Assembly (NCBI GenBank): GCA_030323885.1
Contig: CM059193.1
Span: 59,168,042-59,232,041 of the forward strand
DNA: 64,000 bases
Reading direction: 5' to 3'
Source of the DNA: Branchipolynoe longqiensis
Lineage: Eukaryota; Annelida; Polychaeta; Phyllodocida; Polynoidae
The translations under genes and the position numbers were made by a program. Under the pieces are notes generated by a model, which had not been told where the DNA came from, did not search any database, and saw only the letters and a list, made by a program, of their open reading frames with translations. Below, piece after piece: positions 1-11,800 of this stretch (the first letter of the stretch is position 1; the number at the start of each line of letters is the position of its first letter).

Positions 1-1185
1 TCACCATCTTGTCAGAATAAACAATAATTAAGTACTCAGCCCCAAGTGTAGGTCTAACATATGATTTATTAATAACAATTATTTAAGAAAATTTATTGCA
101 TGAAACAATTTTTATGCTGTGACCCCCTTAAGTACATAACTGCACTATAAAGAAATCAGTAGAGGGAAGTTATATTCTTCCCAATTTTGTGTTAGGGATG
201 TAACAAAATAGAAGGGGACACACAAAAATAGGGGACTTCAACTTCAATTTCTTTTCCCAATAAAACTTTGTATAAAAATATTAATAGTAATGGTCCTATA
301 AAATAGGCTTACACATGCAACAGTAGCAAGTATTTTCTTACTGAAGCTCTGGTATTCTCAGAATAGCATATTCCTGACGTACCAAGCAGGGGACATGACA
401 GTTACGTCCCAAACCGGTTTAATGATCATGGAATATTAGACAACCAGTAGTCCACAACTAGTTCATCAAAGGCTGTGGTATGTGCTGCCCTGTCTGTGGG
501 AAACTGCATATAAAAGATCCCTCGATGCTTATCGAAAAGCGTAGCCTATGTGGCGACAGCAGGTTTCTTCCAAAAAATATGTCAGAATGATCATATGGTT
601 GACGTCCAATAGCCGATGATAAAAATCAATGTGCTCTAGAGGCATCGTTAAATAAAACAAACTTTCTTTTGGAATATTAGATAAAGATACAAAGATATGT
701 ATGCAACATGGACATTTATTTCAAGTGAGTGTCCTTTTATTATTTCATTGACTACCAGGTAATATTCTATGAAAAATAAAGGTATTGCATTAGTAGGCTG
801 TAGAAAAGTCCACATTCTCCATGTAACAAATTCATGCCCTTAAAACAACCATATTTTTGGAATGAATATGTTGGGGGCTTTTTTTTTACTATGCCACATT
901 AGATCCTCATTTGATCAAATCTATCCCTCTAAAGTGTAAGAATATAACTCTAAAGAAAATAACTCCTCTACTCTTTCAATGATTGTTTTTGACCATTACA
1001 TACTAGAAAAGACAGTGAACCCCCCCCCCCCACCCCCACCCCCCACCCCCATTTACCATGAAAAGACTCGTACACAATTTGTCAGTGGCCGGGCCCTGGT
1101 CTTCAGCTGTCGAACAATCGTAGTAGGTTACACATATTGGTAAGAGTAGTCTGTACTGCACTGTGTACAACACACACTATTTTAT
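1..1185. repeat. Dispersed repeat copy 1 (about 170-1070) with a SINE inserted
   Basis: From about 170 to 1070 the sequence matches a second copy at 28102-28742. Shared runs include cttcccaattttg, aggggacttcaacttcaatt and ccccatttaccatgaaa. The first copy carries a SINE at 441-670 and a C-rich run at 1021-1050 that the second lacks. No ends with inverted repeats were found, so the class is unknown. 1-169 and 1071-1185 hold nothing I recognise. Confidence 0.7.
441..670 (+). mobile_element. SINE insertion (molluscan/MetaSINE-like) with perfect 11-bp target duplication
   Basis: 230 bp with core 'cataaaagatccct...atcgaaaagcgtagcc' and end 'gcatcgttaaataaaac'. I remember this as a common SINE type in molluscs. 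The flanks 430-440 and 671-681 are both ggaatattaga. The paralogous repeat at 28374-28390 has this site empty, which confirms both the borders and insertion after the host repeat duplicated. Confidence 0.85.
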
Positions 1186-1568
1186 GACCAGACGCAGTTT
1201 CCGAATCGGTAGAGCGCAGGCCTCGCATGCGTGAGATCGGGAGTTTGGTTCCCGGTCGAGTCAAACCAATGACTTACAAAATTGATATGTGTGGCTTCCT
1301 AGCCTGGCTTTTGGCTTTAATAGGATAGGACAAGGACTGGTTAGCTCAGTGTCAGGATAATGTGACAGAGTGGGATATCAAATCATGATGCCGGCGGCCT
1401 GATTTCCCAGTGGCGTTGCACTACAAAGTCGCCATGACTGTGCACTGTCACAAGTCGGTACCCATCCTGATATGACCTTAGATGTTGCAAGGACGTACAA
1501 TTCCGACAACTATACTGATATGACCTTAAATATTGCCAGGATGTAAAACCCCAACAACCAACCAACTA
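1186..1568 (+). mobile_element. SINE-B, near full length
   Basis: The tRNA-type head has an A-box-like run (ccgaatcggtagagcgc) and a B-box-like ggttcccggtcgagtc. The body contains gtcaggataatgtgac and ggcagcactataaagt variants. The tail reads cctgatatgaccttagatgt then (aacc)n. The tail segment is present twice (to 1515 and 1516-1568). Confidence 0.8.
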
Positions 1569-1986
1569 GATAAAAGATTCACCCCGGACTTTCGGTTGGG
1601 GTGAATGCCAATGTAGTCTAAATACGAGTGAAAAAAGCTTTAGTATGGAACACGCAGGGAGTGGAAACTCTGGTTCCAGTATCAAATGGCTACTTATTTC
1701 GGCACAGAGTTCGTGAAATGAGAGAGAATGCATAAAGACAAGATGGTGACCATAGCATGCTGTCGATTTCACTTTTGAAGTCCATTAAACTACATATTTT
1801 ATTATATTTTTCAATTGAAAAGTAGCAGGTAAATATGAAGACATATATAAAGAATATATTTTGCTTCTTGAATTAAGAATTTATCTGTACATTTCATTTA
1901 CCCAGCATGTAGATATTTATCGCCAGTTTTTCTAATGGGTTGGCATTCACCCCCCGTACTGTAAGTATGGTGTGAATCTTTTTATC
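1569..1986. mobile_element. MITE-2, Tc1/mariner-like ends, TA target
   Basis: The ends are inverted (gataaaagattcacc on the left, ggtgtgaatctttttatc on the right) and flanked by TA on both sides, inside an (aacc) stretch of SINE-B tails. Partial copies occur at 8880-9186 (reverse), 12580-12700 and 46755-46999. Confidence 0.8.
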
Positions 1987-2006
1987 TACCAACCAACCCA
2001 CAAACC

Positions 2007-2330
2007 TTTATTTGTTTGTTGTTTTATGTCCTAGCAACATCGATGGTCATATCAGGACGGGTACCGACTTGTGACAATGCGCACTCATGGGCAACTTTAT
2101 AGTGCTGACCCACTGGCAGACCAGGATGCCAGCACCGTCACTCAGCCACTCAGTCACATTATCCTGACACTGAGCCAACCAGTCCTTGCCCTATCCTAAT
2201 AATCCAGAGCACCTGGCGAGGAAGTGACAAGTATAACTTTTTAAGTCATTGATTTGACTTGACTATGGTTCAAACCCACGAACCCATAACTTCGGATCCC
2301 CTGATCTCCAAAAATAGGAGACGGATGCTC
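2007..2330 (-). mobile_element. SINE-B, minus orientation
   Basis: It runs from the (gttt) tail and tcctagcaacatcgatggtc through to head remnants around 2265-2330. Tail and body agree with the other copies; the head is worn. Confidence 0.75.
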
Positions 2331-2334
2331 AAAA

Positions 2335-2625
2335 AGTGGTTAGTGTCTCACTTTTTTCTAGGTCAGACTCCTAATCTGAGGGTCGGCGGTTCGATTCCCC
2401 GTGCCCCCAGCTCTGCCAATTTGGATTTCCACCGCTGTGTATAACTTACAGCGTCATCAAAGGGCGGTTGCTCTCATACCATGTCTATGTGGTGTGGGAG
2501 GTTAAAAATCCCTTGGGTCGGTAAAAGTGTAGGCTCGGGCTTTCTATCGACCAGCAGTGGAATGAGGAAGACCAGTCGTCTATGACTGAAATTTCCCCTG
2601 CTTAAACAACTAATGGACCAAAAAA
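2335..2625 (+). mobile_element. SINE-A (2335-2560) fused to a short repeat (2562-2625)
   Basis: SINE-A head pieces agtggttag and ggttcgattcccc, then taccatgtctatgtggtgtg and gtaggctcgggctttctatc. It then switches to agcagtggaatgaggaagac..., a ~65-bp repeat also found at 36789-36858 and, inverted, at 53155-53222. Confidence 0.75.
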
Positions 2626-2675
2626 ACCCACAAAAAACCTCATTAGGCCATCCCGTCTGGTGACAACGAACGAAC

Positions 2676-2822
2676 CTTGTAGACGCGGTGCTTCTCGGAC
2701 AGCTGGTCGAACTTGGTGTACATGCCATTGAGCAGCCCAACAACCTGCAGCGGGGTGATCTTACTGCAGATGGACGTGAAGCCCACCACGTCAGAGAACA
2801 GAATCGTCACGTTCTTGAAGGT
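2676..2822 (-). CDS. Gyc88E: sGC exon 11: start of the class III guanylate cyclase domain; last exon in the window
   Basis: 147 nt, 49 codons, phase 0. It encodes [20 protein letters not shown], then [20 protein letters not shown] and HRVYK. The Asp of LFSDVVGFT is the first metal-coordinating Asp of class III cyclases. This chain therefore carries the metal site that vertebrate beta1 lacks, which suits a homodimer or an alpha-like role. The acceptor is tcgtgcag|ACC and the donor is CTACAAG|GTTCGT. The next segment (VETIGDAY...) is not present in 1-2675, so the gene continues beyond the left edge. A SINE-B head fragment (about 2641-2661) sits 14 bp past the donor. Confidence 0.94.
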
Positions 2823-5800
2823 CTGCACGAAAGGCCAAACATATATTTTTTTTAAGTTGGTGATCATCCTTTTGATCACATAAATCAGGGTCGGGTGGGG
2901 AGTTTTTATTATTATATTTATATCTTTCTTCAGTATTTGTTGTTGTTGACGTTTTTTTAAATATACATTTTGTATGTGTTCAGCATTTTTTTTGTTATTG
3001 ACGGTTTTTATTTATTTTTTATTTAATTTAAAAGTAACCTACTTTGTTAAATATTGGCCCATCCTAGACTGATAAAAGGATTATATGCCATTCACAATGT
3101 ACACATCACAATGTTTTCAGTCAAACAATGAACACTGTATTCTCATTTCAATATCTAAAGTTGAACTGCTGCTAGCCTGATGCATTTTTAACAGTTAAAC
3201 AAAAACAATTTAAATTTTGATTATGCGGGTTTTTTTATGCACGGGCGGAGAGGATCACCAATTTTTTTAATTGTATTTGGCCTAAGTTCAAATATAAATA
3301 ACGTTTTGGGGTTTTTTGTTTGTTGGAGCGTTACATCCTAGCAACATCTATAGTGATATCAAGACAGGCACCGATTTGTGACTTTATAGTGCTGCCCCAC
3401 TGGAAGACCAGGCTGCCAACACCATGACCCAATTTCCGATTCAGTCACATTATCCTGATATTGAGCTAACCAGTCCTCGCCCTATCCTAGTAATTCCAAG
3501 CGCCAGGCTAGGAAGCGACAAGTATCAATTTTGTAAGTGGGGCAGCACTATAAAGTCACCATGAGTGCGCACTGTCACAAGTCGGTACCCGTCCTGATAT
3601 GACGTTAGACGTTGCCGTCACGTAAAATTCCAACAACCCTCCAATCTGGCCCTCCTGTTCTGCTATGCCCTTAGATGTTGCTCTGACGTAAAACCCCATA
3701 AATAAACAAACAAGCAAGCAACATCTAGACCAATCTTGTCCTGACACCTGCAGGTGTCCCGACCTAAAACGACCTATTTGACCTTGGTATCTGAAATGAA
3801 CACATCTGACACATGGATTTTCAGTTTTGGCGTTGTTTTAAGCTTTTAAAAAAAGTGAGGGTTGGAAACTAAACAAAATTCAAGCTAACATAAGATTAGG
3901 CCAAATAAAACAAAAATCGGTTATCGTCCTTTTGAATTAGAAATCAGGGTCGGGAGGGCGTCTAAAATTGTTTATATAATTTTTTATGCAGACGCAATAC
4001 ATAACCAGACGCGATGCCAAATGAGTTCAGCGTCCACCTCCCGTTCTGGTAGGTTGTGGGATTCGAAACTCCTGCGTTCGAACACTGCCCGAGTCGAACC
4101 AAGGACTTAAAAATTGAAATGGAAGTTGAATTGCTGCTAGCCCGACATATCTTTACAGTTTACAAACAAAAATGAATTATACAAAATCAGGGGTAGGCGA
4201 TTATTTAGGCACGAGTGGGGACAATCACAAATATATGTGGTGTTCTCTGCGGCGGAGTGGTGAGAGTGTCTGACTTTTTTCTAGGTTACACTCCTAATCT
4301 GACGGTCGGTGGTTCGATTCACCATGCCCCCAACCTCTGCCAATTTGGATTTCCACCGCTGTGTATAACTTACAGCGTCATCAAAGGACAGTTGCTCTCA
4401 TACCATGTCTATGTGGTGTGGGAGGTTAAAAATCCCATGGGTTGGTAAAAGTGGAGGCTCCGGCTTTCTATCGACAAACTGTCTAATGATGAAAACAAGT
4501 CTATTCAGATTTATCCATGATAGGCAGTATAAATCTTCAAGAAAAAAAAAATGTTGTTTGGCTCTGTCAGACCTTGCCGGACTGGGGAACCGGACGAGAA
4601 CCGGACACCACCGGACTGACGTGTCTGGTACATGTCCGGTACCCATCCGGGACCCATCCGTACATGTCCGGTACCCATCCGTTGGTGTCCGGTTTGTCCG
4701 TTTTGTCCGGTACATGTCCGGTACTCATCCGTTATGTGTCCGGTTCTCGTCCGGTTCTCGTCCAGTACATCTACGGTACATGTACGGTACTTATCTGGTT
4801 GTCCGGTGACAATTAACCCAATTTTATACTCCATTTCGATACATTTCGATAGATTTCTTCACCGGACAACACAGGACTAGAAAATTCTTTGTCCGGTGGT
4901 CTCCGGTGCTCAGTCCGGTGAGGTGTGACAATGACTTTATGGACACAATGAACCTGACTAACACATAGTAGAGATTCACCGATCGCACACTCACCTCGCA
5001 TGTGGCCATGGCCGGCTCACCACGTCTCAGTCGGTCCGCCACTGCTTTGGGAATCATCTGGTACAACAACTGGTCAGTCCGCTTCATTTCCACGTCCAGG
5101 CGCTTCATCGACTCCTCCAACTTCTTAGACTTTTGTTGCTCCTGGAAAAAGCAGAGGAAAAGCTAGTCTAGGGATCCAATATCCAGGTTGGGTGTGTATA
5201 TGTGGGTGTATGTTGGTGAGGAATAAGGAAATACTCGAAAGGACGGGGCTGCCCTCTATGGAAGATCTTTTGATCAAAAAGAATCTCCGGTGGACTGGAC
5301 ACCTCATGAGGATGTCATGGGACAGGCTACCAAAGCAGATCCTCTATTCTCAACTGTCTTCTGGTTACAGAAAGAGAGGGCGCCCTCATCTCCGGTTCAA
5401 GGATACCATCAAGAGAAACCTGAAGCTGAGAGACAATAAGACCGACTCATGGACATCACTCTCACAGCAGAGAGCTAAATGGAGAGCGGCAGTCAAGTAA
5501 TGAAAGCAGTCTTTGTCGCCTCACGACCGACAGCATGATGATGATGATGATGATGATGTTGGTGAGGTGGAGGGTGTGTGGTTCGAATCAGTGGCGGATT
5601 AACCATAAGGCTGAGTGACCCATTGGCTCAGAGTCAGGATAATGTGACTTGAGTGGGATATCGGGTCATGGTGCCGGCGGCCTGGTCTCCCCTGTAGGGC
5701 AGCACTATAAAGTTGCCATGAGTGTGCACTGTCACAAGTCGGTACCCGTCCTGATATGACCTTAGATGTTGCTAGGATGCAAAACAACAAACAAACAGTC

Positions 5801-8800
5801 AGGATAATGTGACTTAAGTGGGATATCGGGTCATGGTGCTGGTGGCCTGGTCTCGCAATAGGGCAGCACTATAAAGTTGCCATGAGTGCGAACTGTCACA
5901 AGTCGGTACCCATCCTGATATGACCTTAGATGTTGCCAGGACGTAACACTCCAACAACCAACCAACCAGTAGGTTGTGTTGGTCATGTTATTGCCCATTT
6001 AAGTAAAGTTGTGTAGGTCATGTTGCTGGCACTTTAAGTAAAGTTGTGTTGGTCATGTTACTTCCTCTTTAAATAAAGTTGTTTAGGTCATGTTATTGGC
6101 TCTTTAAGTAAGGTTGTGTTGGTCATATCACTTGCCCTTTAAGTAAAGTTGTGTAGGTCATCTTAATGGCTCTTTAAGTAAGGTTGTGTTCGGCATGCTA
6201 CTGGCCCTTTAGATACACTTGTGCTAAGTAAAGTAGTGTTCACCGTGTTACTGGCCCTTTAACTAAAGTAGTGTTCGCTGTGTTACTTACTCTTTAAGTA
6301 AAGTAGTGTTCGCTGTGTTACTGGCCCTTTAAGTAAAGTAGTGTTCGCTGTGTTACTTACTCTTTAAGTAAAGTAGTGTTCGCCGTGTTACTGGCCCTTT
6401 AAGTAAAGTAGTGTTCGCCATGTTATTGGCTCTTTAAGTAAAGTAGTGTTCGCTGTGTTACTAGTTCTCTAAGTAAAGTAGTGTTCGCCATATTACTGGC
6501 CCTTTAACTAAAGTAGTGTTCGCTGTGTTACTGGCTCTTTAAGTAAAGTAGTGTTTGATGTGTTACTGGCTCTTTAGTGTTCAATGTGTTACTGGCTCTT
6601 TAAGTAAAGTAGTGTTCGACGTGTTACTGCTGTTTAAGTAGTGTTCACCATGGTAGTGGCCCTTTAAGTAAAGTAGTGTTCACCGTGGTACTGGCCCTTT
6701 AACTAAAGTAGTGTTCGCCATGGTACTGGCCCTTTAAGTAAAGTAGTGTTCGACGTGTTACTGGCTCTTTAAGTAAAGTAGTGTTTGTCGTGTTACTGGC
6801 CCTTTAATTAAAGTAGTGTTCGCTGTGTTACTGGCCCTTTAAGTAACGTAGTGTTCGCCATGTTACTGGTCCTTTAAGTAAAGTAGTGTTCGCCATGTTA
6901 CTGGCCCTTTAAGTAAAGTAGTGTTCACCGTGTTACTGGCTCTTTAAGTAAAGTAGTGTTTGCCATGTTAGGCTCTTTAAGTAAAGTAGTGTTTGCTGTG
7001 TTACTGGCTCTTTAAATAAAGTAGTGTTTGCCGTGTTACTGGCTCTTTAAGTAAAGTAGTGTTCGACGTGTTACTGGCTCTTTAAGTAAAGTAGTGTTCG
7101 CTGTGTTACTGGCCCTTTAAGTATAGTAGTGTTCACTGTATTACTGGCCCTTTAAGTAAAGTAGTGTTCGCTGTGTTACTAGCCCTTTAAGTAAAGTAGT
7201 GTTCGCCCTGTTACTGACTCTTAAGTAAAGTAGTGTTCACCGTGTTACTGGCCTTTTTACGTAAAGTAGTGTTCGATGTGTTACTGGCTCTTTAAGTAAA
7301 GTAGTGTTCACTGTGTTACTGGCCCTTTAAGTAAAGTAGTGTTCACTGTGTTACTAGCCCTTTAAGTAAAGTAGTGTTCGACGTGTTACTGGCTCTTTAA
7401 GTAAAGTAGTGTTCGACGTGTTACTGGCCCTTTAAGTAAAGTAGTGTTCGGTGTGTTACTGGCCCTTTAAGTAAAGTAGTGTTCGGTGTGTTACTGGCCT
7501 TTTAAGTAAAGTAGTGTTCGATGTGTTACTGGCTCTTTAAGTAAAGTAGTGTTCGATGTGTTACTGGCTCTTTAAGTAAGTAGTGTTTGCTGTGTTACTG
7601 GCTCTTTAAGTAAACTAAGTAAAGTAGTGTTCACTGTGTTACTGGCTCTTTAAGTAAAGTAGTGTTCGACGTGTTACTAGCCCTTTAGGTAAAGTAGTGT
7701 TCGACGTGTTACTGGCTCTTTAAGTAAAGTAGTGTTCGACGTGTTACTGGCACTTTAAGTAAAGTAGTGTTCGGTGTGTTACTGGCCCTTTAAGTAAAGT
7801 AGTGTTCGGTGTGTTACTGGCCTTTTAAGTAAAGTAGTGTTCGATGTGTTACTGGCTCTTTAAGTAAAGTAGTGTTCACTGTGTTACTGGCCCTTTAAGT
7901 AAAGTAGTGTTCGCTGTGTTACTGGCTCTTTAAGTAAAGTAGTGTTCGACGCGTTTCTAGCCCTTTAAGTAAAGTAGTGTTCGACGTGTTACTGGCTCTT
8001 TAAGTAAAGTAGTGTTCGACGTGTCACTGGCTCTTTAAGTAAAGTAGTGTTCGACGTGTTACTGGCTCTTTAAGTAAAGTAGTGTTCGGCGTGTTACTGG
8101 CTCTTTAAGTAAAGTAGTGTTCGACGTGTTACTGGCTCTTTAAGTAAAGTAGTGTTCGGCGTGTTACTGGCTCTTTAAGTAAAGTAGTGTTCGGCGTGTT
8201 ACTGGCTCTTTAAGTAAAGTAGTGTTCGGTGTGTTACTGGCTCTTTAAGTAAAGTAGTGTTCGGCGTGTTACTGGCTCTTTAAGTAAAGTAGTGTTCGGC
8301 GTGTTACTGGCTCTTTAAGTAAAGTAGTGTTCACTGTATTACTGGCCCTTTAAGTAAAGTAGTATCCGACGTGTCACTGGCTCTTTAAGTAAAGTAGTGT
8401 TCGACGTGTTACTGGCTCTTTAAGTAAAGTAGTGTTCGGCGTGTTACTGGCTCTTTAAGTAAAGTAGTGTTCGACGTGTTACTGGCTCTTTAAGTAAAGT
8501 AGTGTTCGGCGTGTTACTGGCTCTTTAAGTAAAGTAGTGTTCGGCGTGTTACTGGCTCTTTAAGTAAAGTAGTGTTCGGTGTGTTACTGGCCCTTTAAGT
8601 GCTGCGGTTGCTCTCACCTGATCTAGGGCGAGCTTCAGCTCCGCGGATTGCTGGGTTCCGGCGAGCACCAGGTCCCGACTTGAGTCATGCATGCTGAGAT
8701 CGTTGATGTAGAGCCCTGTCTCAAACATCCGCTCCAAGTTCTCCATACTGTGAACAAATAAAAAGGAGGTTTTTTTTCAAACCCTACTGATATATGCCAT

Positions 8801-11800
8801 AGTGGGTTATTCTCTAAAACTGGGCACCCCATATTTGGTTTCCACGTTATGAAAAAGAGGCGAACATTATCTACATGCTGGGTAAATGCAATGAGTAGAT
8901 ACATTCTTAATTTAAGAAGCAAAATACATTCTTCACATGTAATTTAATATTTACCCACTGCCTTTGATTTGAAAAATATAATAAAACATGTAGTTTAATG
9001 GACTTTTAAAGTGAAATCGACGGCATTCTATGGTCGCCATCTTGTATTTTTGCATTCTCTCCTATTTCACCAACTCTGTGCCGGTATAAGTAGCCATTTT
9101 TGATAATGGAACCAGGGATTCTATTTCCTGTTCCATACTAAAGTCATTTTCGCCCTACTGCAAATATGGGGTGAATCTGTTATCCATCTCAAGGCATGCT
9201 TACATCGGCGTTCCAAGGAAGATGATTGCATCCCACTCGGACATGTACATCATTTGTCCTTTCAGGCGAAGTCGTCTGCTCTTGTCGTCTGGGTCATCCT
9301 CATCTAGTGGAGAATGAGGGTGGGGGTGGGGGTGGGGGGTTAGACAACACAACTCACATGCTACTAATAAATAAATACAAGGTGAGCTTAGAACGCCATT
9401 AACAATGTTCCCGCACACTGCCCACTGCTCGACCAGCACGGTGTGACAAAGTGGGCAGTGCTAGTTGAGCAGCGGTGCATTATGGGAGTGGGTAATGGAT
9501 GGTGATGGAGGGGGGGGGGGGGGGTAGGCTCTGTGTCCCCGCACCACCCGGGAGGGGGTGAATAGAAGGTGGTCAATGTATAAACCATGTATCAGGCTGA
9601 TTAGTGGGTTCGTGGGTTACTTTTCTTTTTTCTTCTTCTTACGAGAACACTTATCTTGTTTAAAGTTTGTTTAACGTTTTAAATGAATCTGTACAGGGTA
9701 TTGTTTATGTAATAAGGATTTCGAATATGGGAAAACAATGAAGGGTTCAAAAGGAAGGCTATTTATTGCACTGTCAAATTTTGGAAAGGCGCTTCCGCAG
9801 CTAAGCGTCGCTCATTTTTATTTCATTTTAACAAAGTTAAAATATATAAGTATATGAATATTTGTGAAGTAAATACCATAAAATTAACAATAAATGGGGT
9901 CAGGAGAGTACGGGGGAGGAATGACTCGCAGCCACATTCTGGGTGTGTGTGGAGAGAGAGCGAGAGAGAGCTAGAGAGAAAGAGAGAGTGAGAGAGAAAG
10001 GGTGTGAGAGCAAGAGAGAGCGAGAGAAAGAGAGCGAGAGAGAAACCAAGAGAGCGCAAGACCAAGAGAGAGCGAGAGAGACCGAGAGAGACCGACCGAG
10101 AGAGCATGAGAGAGCGAGAGTGAGCGAGAGAGCATGAGAGAGCGAGAGAATGACAGAGCAAGAGAGAGTGACAGAGAGTGAGACAGAAATCACGAGAGAG
10201 AGAAAGAGAGCGAGAGAGAGAAAGAGAGCGTTTGTTTGTTTGTTGTTGTTTTACGTCCTAGCAACATCTAAGGTCATATCAGGACGGGGAAAGAGAGCGA
10301 GACAGAAATAGAGAGATAGCGAGTGGTAGAGAGAACGAGAAAGTGAGTGAGAGAGAGCAGCGCGAGAGTGAGAGAGGGTGAGAGAGAGGGAGAGAGATAG
10401 ACAGAGATAGACAGAGCGAGAGAGCAAGAAAGAGAAAGAGTGAAGGAGAGGAAGAGAGAGAAAGAGAGAGCGAGAGACACGCGGGTGGTTGATTGTACAT
10501 GTGCTTTCCGATTCTAACAGTTATCGGTAGTCTCGTGATGGCGCGACATCGTAAGACTCACCCCAGATAGAGTCCCTCAAATTCCCCATATCGGTCAACA
10601 ACTGCTTAATGTAACTCTATGGTGGCTCGTGCAGTTTCATGTGCATTATTATCAAAAAGCGTGAGGAGGTATGAGTGTGAGCTGTGCTGCCACGACTGTG
10701 ACGAAGTGCAACGCCGGTGTCACAGTTTCCGCCGTCCACCAGTTTCCGCGGTACGCATCGCGTCTGCGCATGCATCAAAATCGAACAGCATCATCACTAA
10801 TCTTATAAATTTAATATAATGTTTTTGGTAAAGTTGTTTTCTATATGTGGTCCAAGCGATTTGTTTCTAGGTGGTGTGGTTTTAGAGATATTTAACGTTT
10901 TCTGTATTTTCTGTATGAAGATTGCTCATGACCATTGACAATGCCTTGAGTTTGACGGTACGCGCAGTGCAAAACATTAGTTTTATTCAAAATTAATAGA
11001 AATCAAGAACCCTAACCGTATAAATTTAATAAAATCTTTTGGGGAAAGATGTTTTCTCTATGTGCACCAAGCGATTTGTTTCTAGGTGGTGTGGTTTTAG
11101 AGATATTTAACTTTTTCCGTATGAAGATTGCTCACGGCCATTGACAATGCATTTGAGTGTAGGTGTACCGCGGAAACTGGCGGACGGCGGAAACTGCGAC
11201 ACCGGGTTGCTGCTACTAATACTCATCGCAATGACGTGTTTCTGCAGATCTACCTCCCGATCGACATCACGGGGATCGCATAGTGTAATCACAGTTGCAG
11301 TTTGAGTGAAACTCAAATGCAAGTGAAGGTCATGTGCGAGTGATGGTAAAATGTGAGTGAATGTCAAATGTGAGTGAAGGCCAATTGTGAGTGAAGGCCA
11401 AATGCAAGTGAAGGTCATGTGCAAGTGAAGGTCAAATGTGAGTGATGGTCAAATGCGAGTGAAGGTCAAATGTGAGTGAAGGCCAAATGCAAGTGAAGGT
11501 CATGTGCGAGTGATGGTCAAATGTGAGTGGTCAAATGCGAGTGAAGGTCAATGGTGTCTGAGGGTCAAATGCGAGTGCTGAACAAATGCAAGTGAAAGTC
11601 AAGTGTAAGCGGAGGTCAAATGCAAGTGAAGGTAAGATGCAAGTGTACGTCAAATGCAAGAGAAGTTCAAATGCAATTGAGGGGCAAATGCAAGTGAAAC
11701 TCAAATGCAGGTGACGCTCAAATGTAAAGTGAAATTCAAACGTGAGTAAAGGTCAAATACAAGTGTAGCACAAGGGCAAACATATATTGTAAATGGATAG

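Noticed and set aside
1..2640. Next cyclase exon (VETIGDAY...)
   Set aside because: No such coding on the minus strand here; the gene must continue left of the window.
4242..4330. tRNA Leu/Ser gene
   Set aside because: Only A and B boxes fit; the cloverleaf is broken and the sequence recurs as a SINE head.
5192..5500. 102-aa host gene
   Set aside because: Sequence pattern and (GAT)n tail mark it as a LINE 3' stump.
5975..8600. CRISPR-like array
   Set aside because: Units are head-to-tail with no spacers, in an animal intron.
9823..10500. RERERE / SLSLSL ORFs
   Set aside because: GA microsatellite.
10575..10625. Possible extra sGC exon (minus strand, [14 protein letters not shown] before a GTGAGT donor)
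   Set aside because: The length from the nearby acceptors (40 or 43 nt) does not fit the phase 1-1 slot between exons 7 and 8, and no family match was seen.
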